The position numbers and the translations under genes were made by a program. Positions 15,886 to 23,398 of a stretch of DNA of 64,000 nucleotides are shown piece after piece (the stretch's first letter is position 1; every line of letters begins with the position of its first letter). The notes below the pieces were generated by a model. It did not search any database, was not told the DNA's origin, and worked only from the letters and a program-made list of their open reading frames with translations. The DNA comes from Hymenobacter piscis (GTDB lineage Bacteria > Bacteroidota > Bacteroidia > Cytophagales > Hymenobacteraceae). The stretch is from the NCBI RefSeq assembly GCF_018760735.1, contig NZ_JAHHZN010000004.1:1-64000 (forward strand). The letters run 5' to 3'.

Positions 15886-18726
15886 TTACACCTGCGTCCT
15901 CACCTTTTCCGTGCGCTGCTTGCCGAACTCCAGAATCCGGTCGATGAAGTCGTAGGGCGTGTAGCCGGCCAGGGCCGTCTGGTGGAAGATGCAGGTGGCG
16001 GGCGTCATGCCGGGTAGGGAGTTTACCTCGATGATGATGACCTCCACGGCCCCGTTCTGGCGCACCCGCACAAACGCGTCGATGCGGGCGTAACCCTGAA
16101 TGTTCAGGATTTCGGCCACCCGGCGCAGCTCCTGCTTCACTTCCTCCGACACGCGCTGGCGCTCCTGGGCCTCGGGGGCGTAGCGGGCCGGGGTGATGTT
16201 CTGGCCTTCGCCGGCCAGAAACTTCTCCTCCAGGCTCAGCACCTCGCCGGTAGCCAGGGCCTCGGAGGCCTCAAATACCTCAATCTGCAGCTGGCCGTTG
16301 GCGTCCCAGTGGGTGAGCAGGCCGCCGGTTACTTCCAGGAAGTGGGCAGCGCCGTCGCGGTCAATCAGGGTTTCCACCAGGAAGGCCTCCTTCTGCGGGA
16401 ATTCTTCCTTGAAGCCCAGGCTGAGCGTGGTGGCATCGGCGGGCATGAGGTCTTCCTGGCTGCGGAAGATGAGGCGGGTGAAAGCCTCCAGCTCCGCCCG
16501 GTTCTTGATTTTCTTCACGGCCGAGGAGCAGCCGTCGTCGGCGGGCTTGGCAATGAAGGGGTAGGGGAACTGGGTTTCGAGGCTGCGGTAGAAGCTATCG
16601 GCGTCGGCGTTCCACTCCAGGCGGTTGGCCATGCGGTGCTCGGCCACGCGCAGGCCAGCTTCGCGCAGGCGCTTGTTGGTTTCGAACTTGTTGATGGTGA
16701 TGCTGGAGCTTTCCACGCCCGAGCCGTTGTAGGGCAGGCCGAATTTCTCCAGCTCCCGCTGCAACGCGCCGTCCTCACCGGGGCGGCCGTGCAGGGCAAT
16801 GAACACCTCGTCCACCATACCCGCCAGCTCCTCGAACGATACCCGGCGCGGCTGGGCCGTGGGCTGACCGGCGTAGGTGCTGGTGATGCCCTGGGCCTCG
16901 CGGCGGATGCGCTCCAGAATGGGGTGCAGCGCGTGGCCGGCTTCCATGTATTCCACTTTCTCGCGGATGTCGTCGGCATTGTCCTTCAGCATCACGTTGA
17001 TGGGCAGCACGTAGAGGCGGAATTTCTGGCTGTTGCCGGTCAGGAACACGGGCACGGGCTCGTACTTCACCGAGGAGCTCAGCTTCTCGAAGATATTGCG
17101 CCCGCTCTCCACCGAAATGTGCCGCTCTGAGGAGTAGCCGCCCATAATCACGGCCACTTTGGTGCGGGTGCGCTCCTCCGAGGCCCGGGCCGCTACGGCC
17201 GCATCCAGCTGCGCCAGCAGGCCCGCCAGCTTCACCGGCCGCAGCCCCCCGCGCCGCCGCGCCGCCAAGGAGGTGCGGATCAGGAACGTGAGGAACTGGC
17301 TGGGGTTAAGCCCAATTTCGGCCGCCTGGTGGAAGAAGAACGAAGCCGGCAGCATGCCCGACGTCGTGTTGGGGTCGTTGAGGAATAGTTGAGTTGTTGG
17401 TTGTTGGTTGTTGGTTGTCAGGTTCGGATCACTGGCAACTGACAACTGAGCACTGGCAACTGACGAAATAAACCCATCCAAACGGGCGTATACCTGGAAG
17501 CCAAAGGTGCGGAACATTTCCTCGCAGGCCTCGCGGATGCGCTGAATATCGGCCTCAGGCAAATCAATGGGCGTGACTTTGCGGGAGAGGCCGGGCAGGT
17601 ACTTCGAGCGGTAGTCGAACATTTCCTCGCCCTTCACAATCTCCGTGGGCGGCAAAGCCAGCGGCTGGCCGTCGGCGTCTTCTACCACGATGCAGGAAAA
17701 CTCGCGGCCCTGCACGAAGCTCTCCACCAGCACCTGAGTTTCGCCTTCCACGCTGGTCAGGCGCACGGCTTCGGCCGTCTGCAGCCGCTCGTTCAGGGCG
17801 CGCAGTAGCTCTTCGGGCTGGTAAATGAGGGTTGTTGGTTGCTGGTTGTCAGTTGTCAGATCAACTGTGCCGAAACCAGCATCACTGTGGCCTGACAACT
17901 GAGAACCAACAACCAACAACTCCAACACCACCGGCAGGCCAATACCGTCGCGGATGTCCACCAGCTGCTGCAGCCACACGGTTTTCTGTTGCTCCGATAG
18001 GGCCTGCCACTCCTGTTGGGTTACGGTTTTGCGGAACAGGCTGCGCTCCACGGCGGCGGCGAATTGGGCTACGTCGGCTTCGCGCAGAATGCTGATGCCG
18101 ATGCTGCTGCCCTGGCGCGGGGCCTTGAACACCAGCGGCAGGCCCAGCTCGCGCACCAGGTAGTCGAGGGTGGCTTGCGGGTCGGCCGCGTCCCACTCTT
18201 CGGCCGTGATGAGGCGGAAATCGGGCGTGGGGCGGTTCAGGGCTTTGAGGAGCTTCTTCTGGGCAATCTTATCGATGCCGAAGGCCGAGGGCAGGATGCC
18301 GGAACCCGAGTACGGAATGCCGTACCACTCCAACAGGCCCTGAATGGCACCGTCCTCGCCGGCCGGCCCGTGCAGGGCCAGGAAGGCGAAGTCGATGAGG
18401 CCGGTCAGCTCCCGGGGCTCCACCCGGCGGCCCACTTCCGCAATAATGCGGTCCTGCTCCTCCAGGCTCAGCTCGCCCAGGCTTTCAAAATACATCTGCA
18501 CCGGCAGCTCCACGGGCGGCAGCGCCGACACGGGCGGGTAAAAGTCCCGGATGGTGCCTTTGTAGATGAATTCCCAGTTGAGCAGAATGAAGTTGCCGCG
18601 GCTGTCCACAAACACGGGCACGGCCTCAAACAGCGACTTATCCAGATTATCGTACACGGTGCGGCCGCCCGCAAAGCTGATTTCCCGCTCGCGCGACGGG
18701 CCACCGAAGAAGATGCCAATTTTCAT
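15886..18726 (-). CDS. ddl: Double-module D-alanine--D-alanine ligase
   Basis: 946 residues starting MKIGIFFGGPSREREISFAG, with two complete Ddl modules in one chain. Module 1 (about 1-500) has GGPSREREISFAGG, LALHGPAGEDGAIQ, PRQGSSIGIS and the metal site NDPNTTSGM. Module 2 (about 515-940) has GGYSSERHISVESG, IALHGRPGEDGALQ, PADDGCSS and the canonical EVNSLPGMTPATC. Ddl makes the D-Ala-D-Ala dipeptide of peptidoglycan. In module 1, Glu of EVN is Asp-Pro-Asn instead. Two repeat-derived insertions, rich in NNQQPTT, interrupt module 1 in frame. Start 18726 rather than 18756 is supported by a TATCTTTG promoter element lying between them. The PASTA gene follows. Confidence 0.9.
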   Translation of the reverse strand: MKIGIFFGGPSREREISFAGGRTVYDNLDKSLFEAVPVFVDSRGNFILLNWEFIYKGTIRDFYPPVSALPPVELPVQMYFESLGELSLEEQDRIIAEVGRRVEPRELTGLIDFAFLALHGPAGEDGAIQGLLEWYGIPYSGSGILPSAFGIDKIAQKKLLKALNRPTPDFRLITAEEWDAADPQATLDYLVRELGLPLVFKAPRQGSSIGISILREADVAQFAAAVERSLFRKTVTQQEWQALSEQQKTVWLQQLVDIRDGIGLPVVLELLVVGSQLSGHSDAGFGTVDLTTDNQQPTTLIYQPEELLRALNERLQTAEAVRLTSVEGETQVLVESFVQGREFSCIVVEDADGQPLALPPTEIVKGEEMFDYRSKYLPGLSRKVTPIDLPEADIQRIREACEEMFRTFGFQVYARLDGFISSVASAQLSVASDPNLTTNNQQPTTQLFLNDPNTTSGMLPASFFFHQAAEIGLNPSQFLTFLIRTSLAARRRGGLRPVKLAGLLAQLDAAVAARASEERTRTKVAVIMGGYSSERHISVESGRNIFEKLSSSVKYEPVPVFLTGNSQKFRLYVLPINVMLKDNADDIREKVEYMEAGHALHPILERIRREAQGITSTYAGQPTAQPRRVSFEELAGMVDEVFIALHGRPGEDGALQRELEKFGLPYNGSGVESSSITINKFETNKRLREAGLRVAEHRMANRLEWNADADSFYRSLETQFPYPFIAKPADDGCSSAVKKIKNRAELEAFTRLIFRSQEDLMPADATTLSLGFKEEFPQKEAFLVETLIDRDGAAHFLEVTGGLLTHWDANGQLQIEVFEASEALATGEVLSLEEKFLAGEGQNITPARYAPEAQERQRVSEEVKQELRRVAEILNIQGYARIDAFVRVRQNGAVEVIIIEVNSLPGMTPATCIFHQTALAGYTPYDFIDRILEFGKQRTEKVRTQV
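17393..17464. repeat. Family C heptad element inside ddl, copy 1
   Basis: About three and a half GTTGTTG-type heptads (17393-17420) lead through GTTGTCAG to a mirrored tract of CAACTGA-type heptads (to 17464). On the coding strand it encodes a segment of about 25 residues between the conserved DGFIS and LFLNDPNTTSG. The same heptads occur outside genes at 43728-43775. Confidence 0.85.
17831..17920. repeat. Family C heptad palindrome inside ddl, copy 2
   Basis: Arms 17831-17859 and 17892-17920 (29 bp, two mismatches) consist of GTTGTTG and GTTGTCA heptads and their complements around a 32-base loop. It is translated in frame as about 30 residues containing SQLSGHSDAGFG and TTDNQQPTT, between VVLEL and IYQPEELL of module 1. 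Confidence 0.87.
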
Positions 18727-18734
18727 ATCGGGGG

Positions 18735-18742
18735 CAAAGATA
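18735..18742 (-). promoter_or_regulatory. -7 element TATCTTTG of ddl
   Basis: Minus-strand TATCTTTG ends 9 bp before the ATG at 18726. The alternative ATG at 18756 would be upstream of the transcription start. Confidence 0.65.
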
Positions 18743-18800
18743 GGTAATGAGGGCATGGAGTGATAAGATGAAGTATGGGGTGAAGTGGGTAAAAAAGTCT

Positions 18801-18902
18801 GTCATCCTGAGTGCAGCGAAGGACCTTGCCCCGCTGGAACGGTCTGTTCGTGCGTGATAGGGTCCTTCGTCGCCGCTTGATGCGCGGAATGCTCAGGATG
18901 AC
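18801..18902. repeat. Family A palindromic element, copy 2
   Basis: Outer arms GTCATCCTGAG and CTCAGGATGAC bound the element, with inner GAAGGACC/GGTCCTTC. It fills the spacer between the divergently transcribed ddl and pgk genes. The flanks are imperfect inverted GGTGAAGTGGG/CCATTCATCACC tracts of the octad type. Confidence 0.75.
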
Positions 18903-18944
18903 AGTTTCTCCTTTATCCCATTCATCACCTGTCACCCCATTACC

Positions 18945-18952
18945 TATCTTCG
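18945..18952 (+). promoter_or_regulatory. Candidate -7 element TATCTTCG of pgk
   Basis: One mismatch from TAnnTTTG, 27 bp before the pgk ATG. Confidence 0.4.
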
Positions 18953-18979
18953 CCCCAGCCAAACCCATTTCTTCTTTCC

Positions 18980-20167
18980 ATGAAAACCCTCGATCAGTAC
19001 AACTTCGCCGGCAAGCGCGCCGTGGTGCGCGTAGATTTCAACGTGCCGCTCGATAAAAGCTTCGCCATTGCCGACGATACCCGCATCCGGGCTGCTACGC
19101 CCACTATCAAGAAGATTCTGCAGGATGGCGGCTCGGTGGTGCTGCTCTCGCACCTGGGCCGGCCCAAAGGTGGCCCCGAGGACAAGTTCTCGCTCAAGCA
19201 CCTGGTAGCTCGCCTGAGCCGGGAGTACGGCCAGGAAGTACAGTTTGCCGACGACGCCCTGCAGGCCGAAGAAAAAGCTCAGGCTTTGCAGCCCGGCCAG
19301 ATTCTGCTGGTAGAAAACGTGCGCTTCTATGCCGAGGAAGAAAAAGGCAACGCCGAATTTGCCGCCAAGCTGGCCAAATTGGGCACGGTGTACGTGAACG
19401 ACGCCTTCGGGGCGGCCCACCGCAAACACGCCTCCACCGCCGTTATTGCCGACTCGTTTGCCGCCGAGGACCGGGTGGGCGGCTACCTGCTCCAGGGCGA
19501 GCTGGATAACGCCAAAAAGGTGCTGGAAGAGGCCGAGCGCCCCTTCACCGCCATCATGGGCGGGGCCAAGATTTCCGACAAGATCCTCATCATCGAGAAG
19601 CTGCTCGACCGGGTGGACAACCTGCTCATCGGGGGCGGCATGGCCTACACGTTTGCCAAGGCCCAGGGCGGCAGCATCGGCAGCTCGCTGCTGGAAGCCG
19701 ATAAAATGGACTTGGCCCTGGAACTCATCGAAAAGGCCCGGGCCAAGGGCGTGAACCTGCTGCTGCCCACCGACAGCCTCATTGCCGATAAATTCGCCAA
19801 CGACGCCGAAACCAACGTAGCCGCCAATGACCAGATTCCCGAAGGCTGGCTCGGCCTCGACCTCGGCCCCGACTCTATTAAGGCGTTCAGCGAGGTGGTG
19901 CGCAACTCCAAAACCATCCTCTGGAACGGTCCCATGGGCGTGTTCGAGCTGCCCACCTTCGCCAAAGGCACCACCGCCGTGGCCCAGGCCATTGCCGACG
20001 CTACCCGCGAGCAGGGCGCCTTCAGCCTCATCGGCGGCGGCGACTCGGCGGCGGCCGTGAACCAGCTCGGTTTCGCCGACCAGGTAAGCTACATCAGCAC
20101 CGGCGGCGGCGCGCTGCTGGAATACATGGAAGGCAAAGAACTGCCCGGCGTAACGGCGCTGGGGTAG
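18980..20167 (+). CDS. pgk: Phosphoglycerate kinase
   Basis: 395 residues, the standard length. It converts 1,3-bisphosphoglycerate and ADP to 3-phosphoglycerate and ATP in glycolysis. The N-terminal substrate domain has [11 protein letters not shown] and SHLGRPKG, then [13 protein letters not shown] and [15 protein letters not shown]. The nucleotide domain has [10 protein letters not shown], the WNGPMGVFE segment and the closing IGGGDSAAA and [19 protein letters not shown]. It stands alone, and a near-perfect hairpin begins three bases after its stop. Confidence 0.97.
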   Translation: MKTLDQYNFAGKRAVVRVDFNVPLDKSFAIADDTRIRAATPTIKKILQDGGSVVLLSHLGRPKGGPEDKFSLKHLVARLSREYGQEVQFADDALQAEEKAQALQPGQILLVENVRFYAEEEKGNAEFAAKLAKLGTVYVNDAFGAAHRKHASTAVIADSFAAEDRVGGYLLQGELDNAKKVLEEAERPFTAIMGGAKISDKILIIEKLLDRVDNLLIGGGMAYTFAKAQGGSIGSSLLEADKMDLALELIEKARAKGVNLLLPTDSLIADKFANDAETNVAANDQIPEGWLGLDLGPDSIKAFSEVVRNSKTILWNGPMGVFELPTFAKGTTAVAQAIADATREQGAFSLIGGGDSAAAVNQLGFADQVSYISTGGGALLEYMEGKELPGVTALG

Positions 20168-20169
20168 CG

Positions 20170-20286
20170 GTGAAATAGTGAGATAGTGAAATGGTGAGTT
20201 GACGTTCGGGCAACCTGATTTTGCGCCAGTAGCGCAGGCAGGATGCCCGAACGTCAACTCACCATTTCACTATCTCACCACCTCAC
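20170..20286. repeat. Stop-to-stop family D palindrome between pgk and the next gene
   Basis: Arms 20170-20212 and 20244-20286 are 43 bp long with 40 pairs. The outer part is octad-like GTGAAATA/GTGAGATA repeats, the inner part contains TTGACGTTCGGGCA. The right arm ends exactly next to the stop codon of the converging gene and the left arm begins 2 bp after the pgk stop. Confidence 0.88.
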
Positions 20287-20937
20287 TTAATTCACATACG
20301 GTGTTTCCAGATCCTGGCCCATGAGCTTGACGGGCTCGAGGGAGAGGCGGCCGGTAAGGCGGGTGCTAAGGGTGCGCAGCTCCTGCTCGCTGAGTACGTG
20401 CAGGGTATGCAGCCAGTGCAGGCGGTGGAGCTGTAGTTCGATGGGCCCCAGCGGGTTTACCTGGGCGTATTCTTCGCGCAAATAGGCATGGGCGCGCAGG
20501 CGCAGGGCGTCCGTAAAAGTGGCCAGGGCGTCGCGCTGGCCGGGCCGGTCGGGTAGGGTCAGGCGGATGCGGTTGGTGGCCAGCGTCACGGTGCGGCCGA
20601 AGTAGCGCCGGACCAGATACACCCCCAGCAGCCCCAGCAGGAAACCGCCAGCGGCCACCCACAGCTCGGTAGAGAGTCCCGCCTGCTTGTTCAGTAGCCG
20701 GCTCATGCCCTGAATCAGAACCCACACCGCCACCCACATACCCGCAGGTGGAAGGCGCAAAGGGCCGGGGCGCTGGTATTCCAGGTCCACGGGCAGCAGT
20801 TCTTCATAGGGTATCTCAGTTTCCAGCCAGGCTGTGCCATTGCGTCGGCGCTGGCTCACGTAGAGGCCGTGTTGCCGGAACAACAGCCGCGTGGAACCAC
20901 GCAGCAGATGCGTTTGCGAAAATTGGGGAGCAGTCAT
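20287..20937 (-). CDS. Hypothetical membrane protein
   Basis: 216 residues. Two predicted membrane helices (about residues 66-80, MWVAVWVLIQGMSRLL, and 92-112, LWVAAGGFLLGLLGVYLVRRYF) are separated by a short loop. The soluble C-terminus is basic, from RIRLTLPDRPGQRDA to the end. The N-terminus has IPYEELLPVDLEYQRPG, which resembles PH-like small membrane proteins, but I do not assign a family. It is downstream of the M50 protease gene on the same strand, about 130 bp away. Confidence 0.65.
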   Translation of the reverse strand: MTAPQFSQTHLLRGSTRLLFRQHGLYVSQRRRNGTAWLETEIPYEELLPVDLEYQRPGPLRLPPAGMWVAVWVLIQGMSRLLNKQAGLSTELWVAAGGFLLGLLGVYLVRRYFGRTVTLATNRIRLTLPDRPGQRDALATFTDALRLRAHAYLREEYAQVNPLGPIELQLHRLHWLHTLHVLSEQELRTLSTRLTGRLSLEPVKLMGQDLETPYVN

Positions 20938-21066
20938 TCAGAAAAGCCGAAGCCCGCCGGGAAGGCTACGCGGCCGGAATAGCGGAAAAAGGTAGAAAAA
21001 AGAGAGGATGTACATTGCTGTACGGCAGGCAGTCGAACCGGGCTTGTCAGGAGTTGTGGGCCCCGG

Positions 21067-22326
21067 CTAGTGAATGGTAACCGGCGCGGGCGTGAAGCAG
21101 AGCACAAAAATAACTAGCATCAGCCAGCCCAGCACTTTCCGACCGCTGGAAAGCGGCCGCTCGTCGGGTGCGGGCGGGTGAAAGATGCCCGTGGCCCGGG
21201 CCAGCAGCAGCCCGAACAGCAGCCAGCCCGGATTGCCCTCCAGCGCCGGAAAGCCCGATGATAAGGCAATCTGCCCGAGCCAGACGGCCCCCACCAGCAG
21301 CAGGGCGCGCCGGGCCGTGGGCACGGCCCGGCGCAGCACCGCCCACAGGTAGAGGCCGTAGGGGAGGGTCCCGTAAAGCCAGGTATCAGCGTCTGAAGTC
21401 AGCGAAAACAGCCCCAGACCCGCGTAGAAGATAAACGCCACGAACAGCACCACCGACACCCGCGCCGCCCGGCGCGTCCCCAGCAGCCCGTACACGATAT
21501 GCCCGCCATCGAGCTGCCCGATGGGCAGCAGATTCAGCGCCGTGAAGAACAGGGAGAAGACTCCCGCCACCAGCACCGGATAGTGAATCAGCTCATGGGG
21601 GTGCGGTAGCCGGGCCGGGTCGGCCAGCAGGGCCGCCAGGGCCTTAAACAGCAGCGGCTGCCCCAGCGTGAGGCCGCTGCCGGGCGGCTGGTTTTGGTAG
21701 ACGTACTGGGCGTAAGCGGCACCGTACTGCCGGTATTCGGGGTGTATTTGAAACAGATACTCCAGGGGCGGCAGGTGGGTAAGGCCGTAGCAAAGCACGC
21801 CCACTGCCACCACAAACCCAGCCAGCGGTCCGGCCAAACCGACATCGAAAAACTCCCGCCGCGAGTATATCCGGTCCTGGATGCGGATGACGGCCCCAAA
21901 GGTGCCAAAGCCCAGCGGCAGCGGAATGAAGTAAGGCAGCGTGGCCCGGATACGGTTGTAGCGGGCCGTAAAGTAGTGGCCAAACTCGTGCACCGTGAGC
22001 ACCGCCAGAAACGGCCCCGCGTACCACAGACCCGGTCGGAGGGCCGCCCAGGCCGCCGTCAGTGGTTGCCGCAGCAACTCAAATGGGAGCAGGTAGTCAC
22101 TCAAAAAGGTGTTTCGGACCAGCGTAACGCCCGCCAGCGTGGTCGTCAGCAGGGTGACCAGAAAGAGCAGCAGATGCAGGCCGTAGCGCACGGGGCGGGG
22201 CCAGGGAGGGCGCTCATAGCGTCGGAAAGCTAGCCGGGCGTCGGCATCAGCTTCGGCCGCCGTAAGGGCGGAAGACTCCCGCGGAAGCAGGGGGAGGGGG
22301 GGCAGGTTCTCAGGCGGTGAAGGCAC
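21067..22326 (-). CDS. Site-2 protease family (M50) intramembrane zinc metallopeptidase
   Basis: 419 residues with several membrane helices. The zinc site HEFGH lies in FLAVLTVHEFGHYFTARYNRI, and the second motif is NLLPIGQLDGGHIVYGLLG, both inside membrane segments as in S2P enzymes. Such proteases cleave membrane-anchored regulators. No PDZ domain is evident. The start is GTG at 22326, overlapping the HAD gene by 17 bp, so the two are probably translationally coupled. Confidence 0.9.
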   Translation of the reverse strand: MPSPPENLPPLPLLPRESSALTAAEADADARLAFRRYERPPWPRPVRYGLHLLLFLVTLLTTTLAGVTLVRNTFLSDYLLPFELLRQPLTAAWAALRPGLWYAGPFLAVLTVHEFGHYFTARYNRIRATLPYFIPLPLGFGTFGAVIRIQDRIYSRREFFDVGLAGPLAGFVVAVGVLCYGLTHLPPLEYLFQIHPEYRQYGAAYAQYVYQNQPPGSGLTLGQPLLFKALAALLADPARLPHPHELIHYPVLVAGVFSLFFTALNLLPIGQLDGGHIVYGLLGTRRAARVSVVLFVAFIFYAGLGLFSLTSDADTWLYGTLPYGLYLWAVLRRAVPTARRALLLVGAVWLGQIALSSGFPALEGNPGWLLFGLLLARATGIFHPPAPDERPLSSGRKVLGWLMLVIFVLCFTPAPVTIH

Positions 22327-22948
22327 GGATGGCAGCGGGCAGGGCGTCTTGCAGCGTAAGGGGCGGCGTCAGAAACAACGTATGCAGCCCCAGCCGACGG
22401 GCTGTTTCAATATGCTGGGGACTGTCTTCAATGAACAACGTTTCTTCGGCCTTCCAGTTCATCTGCTGCAGCGCGTGCCGGAATATTTCCTCTCCCGGTT
22501 TGCGCCATCCTACTTCCTGGGAGTAAAATACCCGGTCGAGGCAATCGGCAATACCGTGCTTCAAGCCGTACTGGACGTTGAGCCGCCGGTTGATTTCCGC
22601 AATATGAATCTGGTTGGTATTGGATAACAGGGCCGTCTGGTGGCCCCGGCTCCGCAACTCAGCCAGCAAGGCCAGGCGCTCCGCCGGTACGTCCAGCAGC
22701 AGGGCGTTCCAGGCGGCGTCCAGCTCCGCATCGGTGGCCGTAAGCCCGTAGTGCTGCCGCAGCCCGGCCCTAAACTGCCCCGGATTCAGCTGCCCGGTTT
22801 CCAGCTGGTCGAAAAGCGCCGCCTGCGCTGCCTGGGTAAACTCGATGGGACTACCCAGGCGGCGCATGGCCTCCACGGTCAGGCCGTAGTCAATGTTGAT
22901 GAGTACTCCCCCGAAATCAAAAAGCAGGTTAGGCAGATGATGTGGCAT
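22310..22948 (-). CDS. HAD-superfamily hydrolase (subfamily IA)
   Basis: 212 residues starting MPHHLPNLLFDFGGVLINIDYG. Motif 1 is DFGGVLI (the second Asp replaced by Gly, as in the YihX/epoxide-hydrolase-like branch). Motif 2 is LLSNTNQ, motif 3 Lys lies in GWRKPGEEIFRHALQ, and motif 4 is TLFIEDSPQH. The cap is alpha-helical. The likely reaction is phosphate ester hydrolysis; the substrate is unknown. Seven further upstream codons are open, but the second Met fits the family N-terminus better. Confidence 0.88.
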   Translation of the reverse strand: MPHHLPNLLFDFGGVLINIDYGLTVEAMRRLGSPIEFTQAAQAALFDQLETGQLNPGQFRAGLRQHYGLTATDAELDAAWNALLLDVPAERLALLAELRSRGHQTALLSNTNQIHIAEINRRLNVQYGLKHGIADCLDRVFYSQEVGWRKPGEEIFRHALQQMNWKAEETLFIEDSPQHIETARRLGLHTLFLTPPLTLQDALPAAIRAFTA

Positions 22949-23073
22949 GCAGCTGAGTATCTGAGGCAAGGGGCAGGAAAAGCGCTTTTCCTGCCGGGTG
23001 TAATTGCAAATTCGCCCACAAAAGTCGAAGTTTGCACGGCTGAAACCAACTGCCTGATAGTTGGTAAAGGCAA

Positions 23074-23147
23074 GGGCCTATAGCTCAATCGGTTAGAGCA
23101 GCTGACTCATAATCAGCAGGTCACTGGTTCGATTCCAGTTGGGCCCA
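23074..23147 (+). tRNA. tRNA with CAU anticodon (tRNA-Ile2 or elongator tRNA-Met)
   Basis: A complete 74-nt cloverleaf: acceptor GGGCCTA/TGGGCCC, D arm GCTC/GAGC, anticodon stem GCTGA/TCAGC with loop CTCATAA, and T arm ACTGG-TTCGATT-CCAGT. No CCA is encoded. The anticodon is CAU. The C4-G69 and C5-G68 acceptor pairs are those used by TilS to select tRNA-Ile for lysidine formation, so isoleucine (AUA) identity is plausible, but elongator Met cannot be excluded. Confidence 0.95.
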
Positions 23148-23151
23148 CGCA

Positions 23152-23194
23152 AAATACCTCCCTAACAGCCACTCGGGTTGTTGGGGAGGTATTT
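23152..23194 (+). terminator. Terminator after the tRNA gene
   Basis: A 15-bp stem with one wobble (23152-23166 with 23180-23194) begins 5 bp past the tRNA and ends in TATTTGTGTTT. Confidence 0.8.
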
Positions 23195-23337
23195 GTGTTT
23201 GTGTGTCTGTCTCGCGCAGAAGTGGGGAAGCAAGCGGCGTTTGCGTACTTGATTGACGCGTCGGGGCGTAGTAATTGAGCGAAAAGCTGGTGGAGTTCAC
23301 TTTTTCTGTTTACCGCTGCCGCCTGGCATTCCTGCTT

Positions 23338-23379
23338 AAAACAAAAGAGCTTCCCGTTTTCGGGAAGCTCTTTTGTTTT
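23338..23379 (-). terminator. Terminator of the large T9SS surface protein gene
   Basis: A perfect 19-bp stem (23338-23356 with 23361-23379) with a TTTT loop and A/T-rich base. It is 20 bp past the stop codon and is symmetric, so it can also block rightward transcription from the tRNA. Confidence 0.9.
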
Positions 23380-23398
23380 AAGCCAATAACCTGATAGG

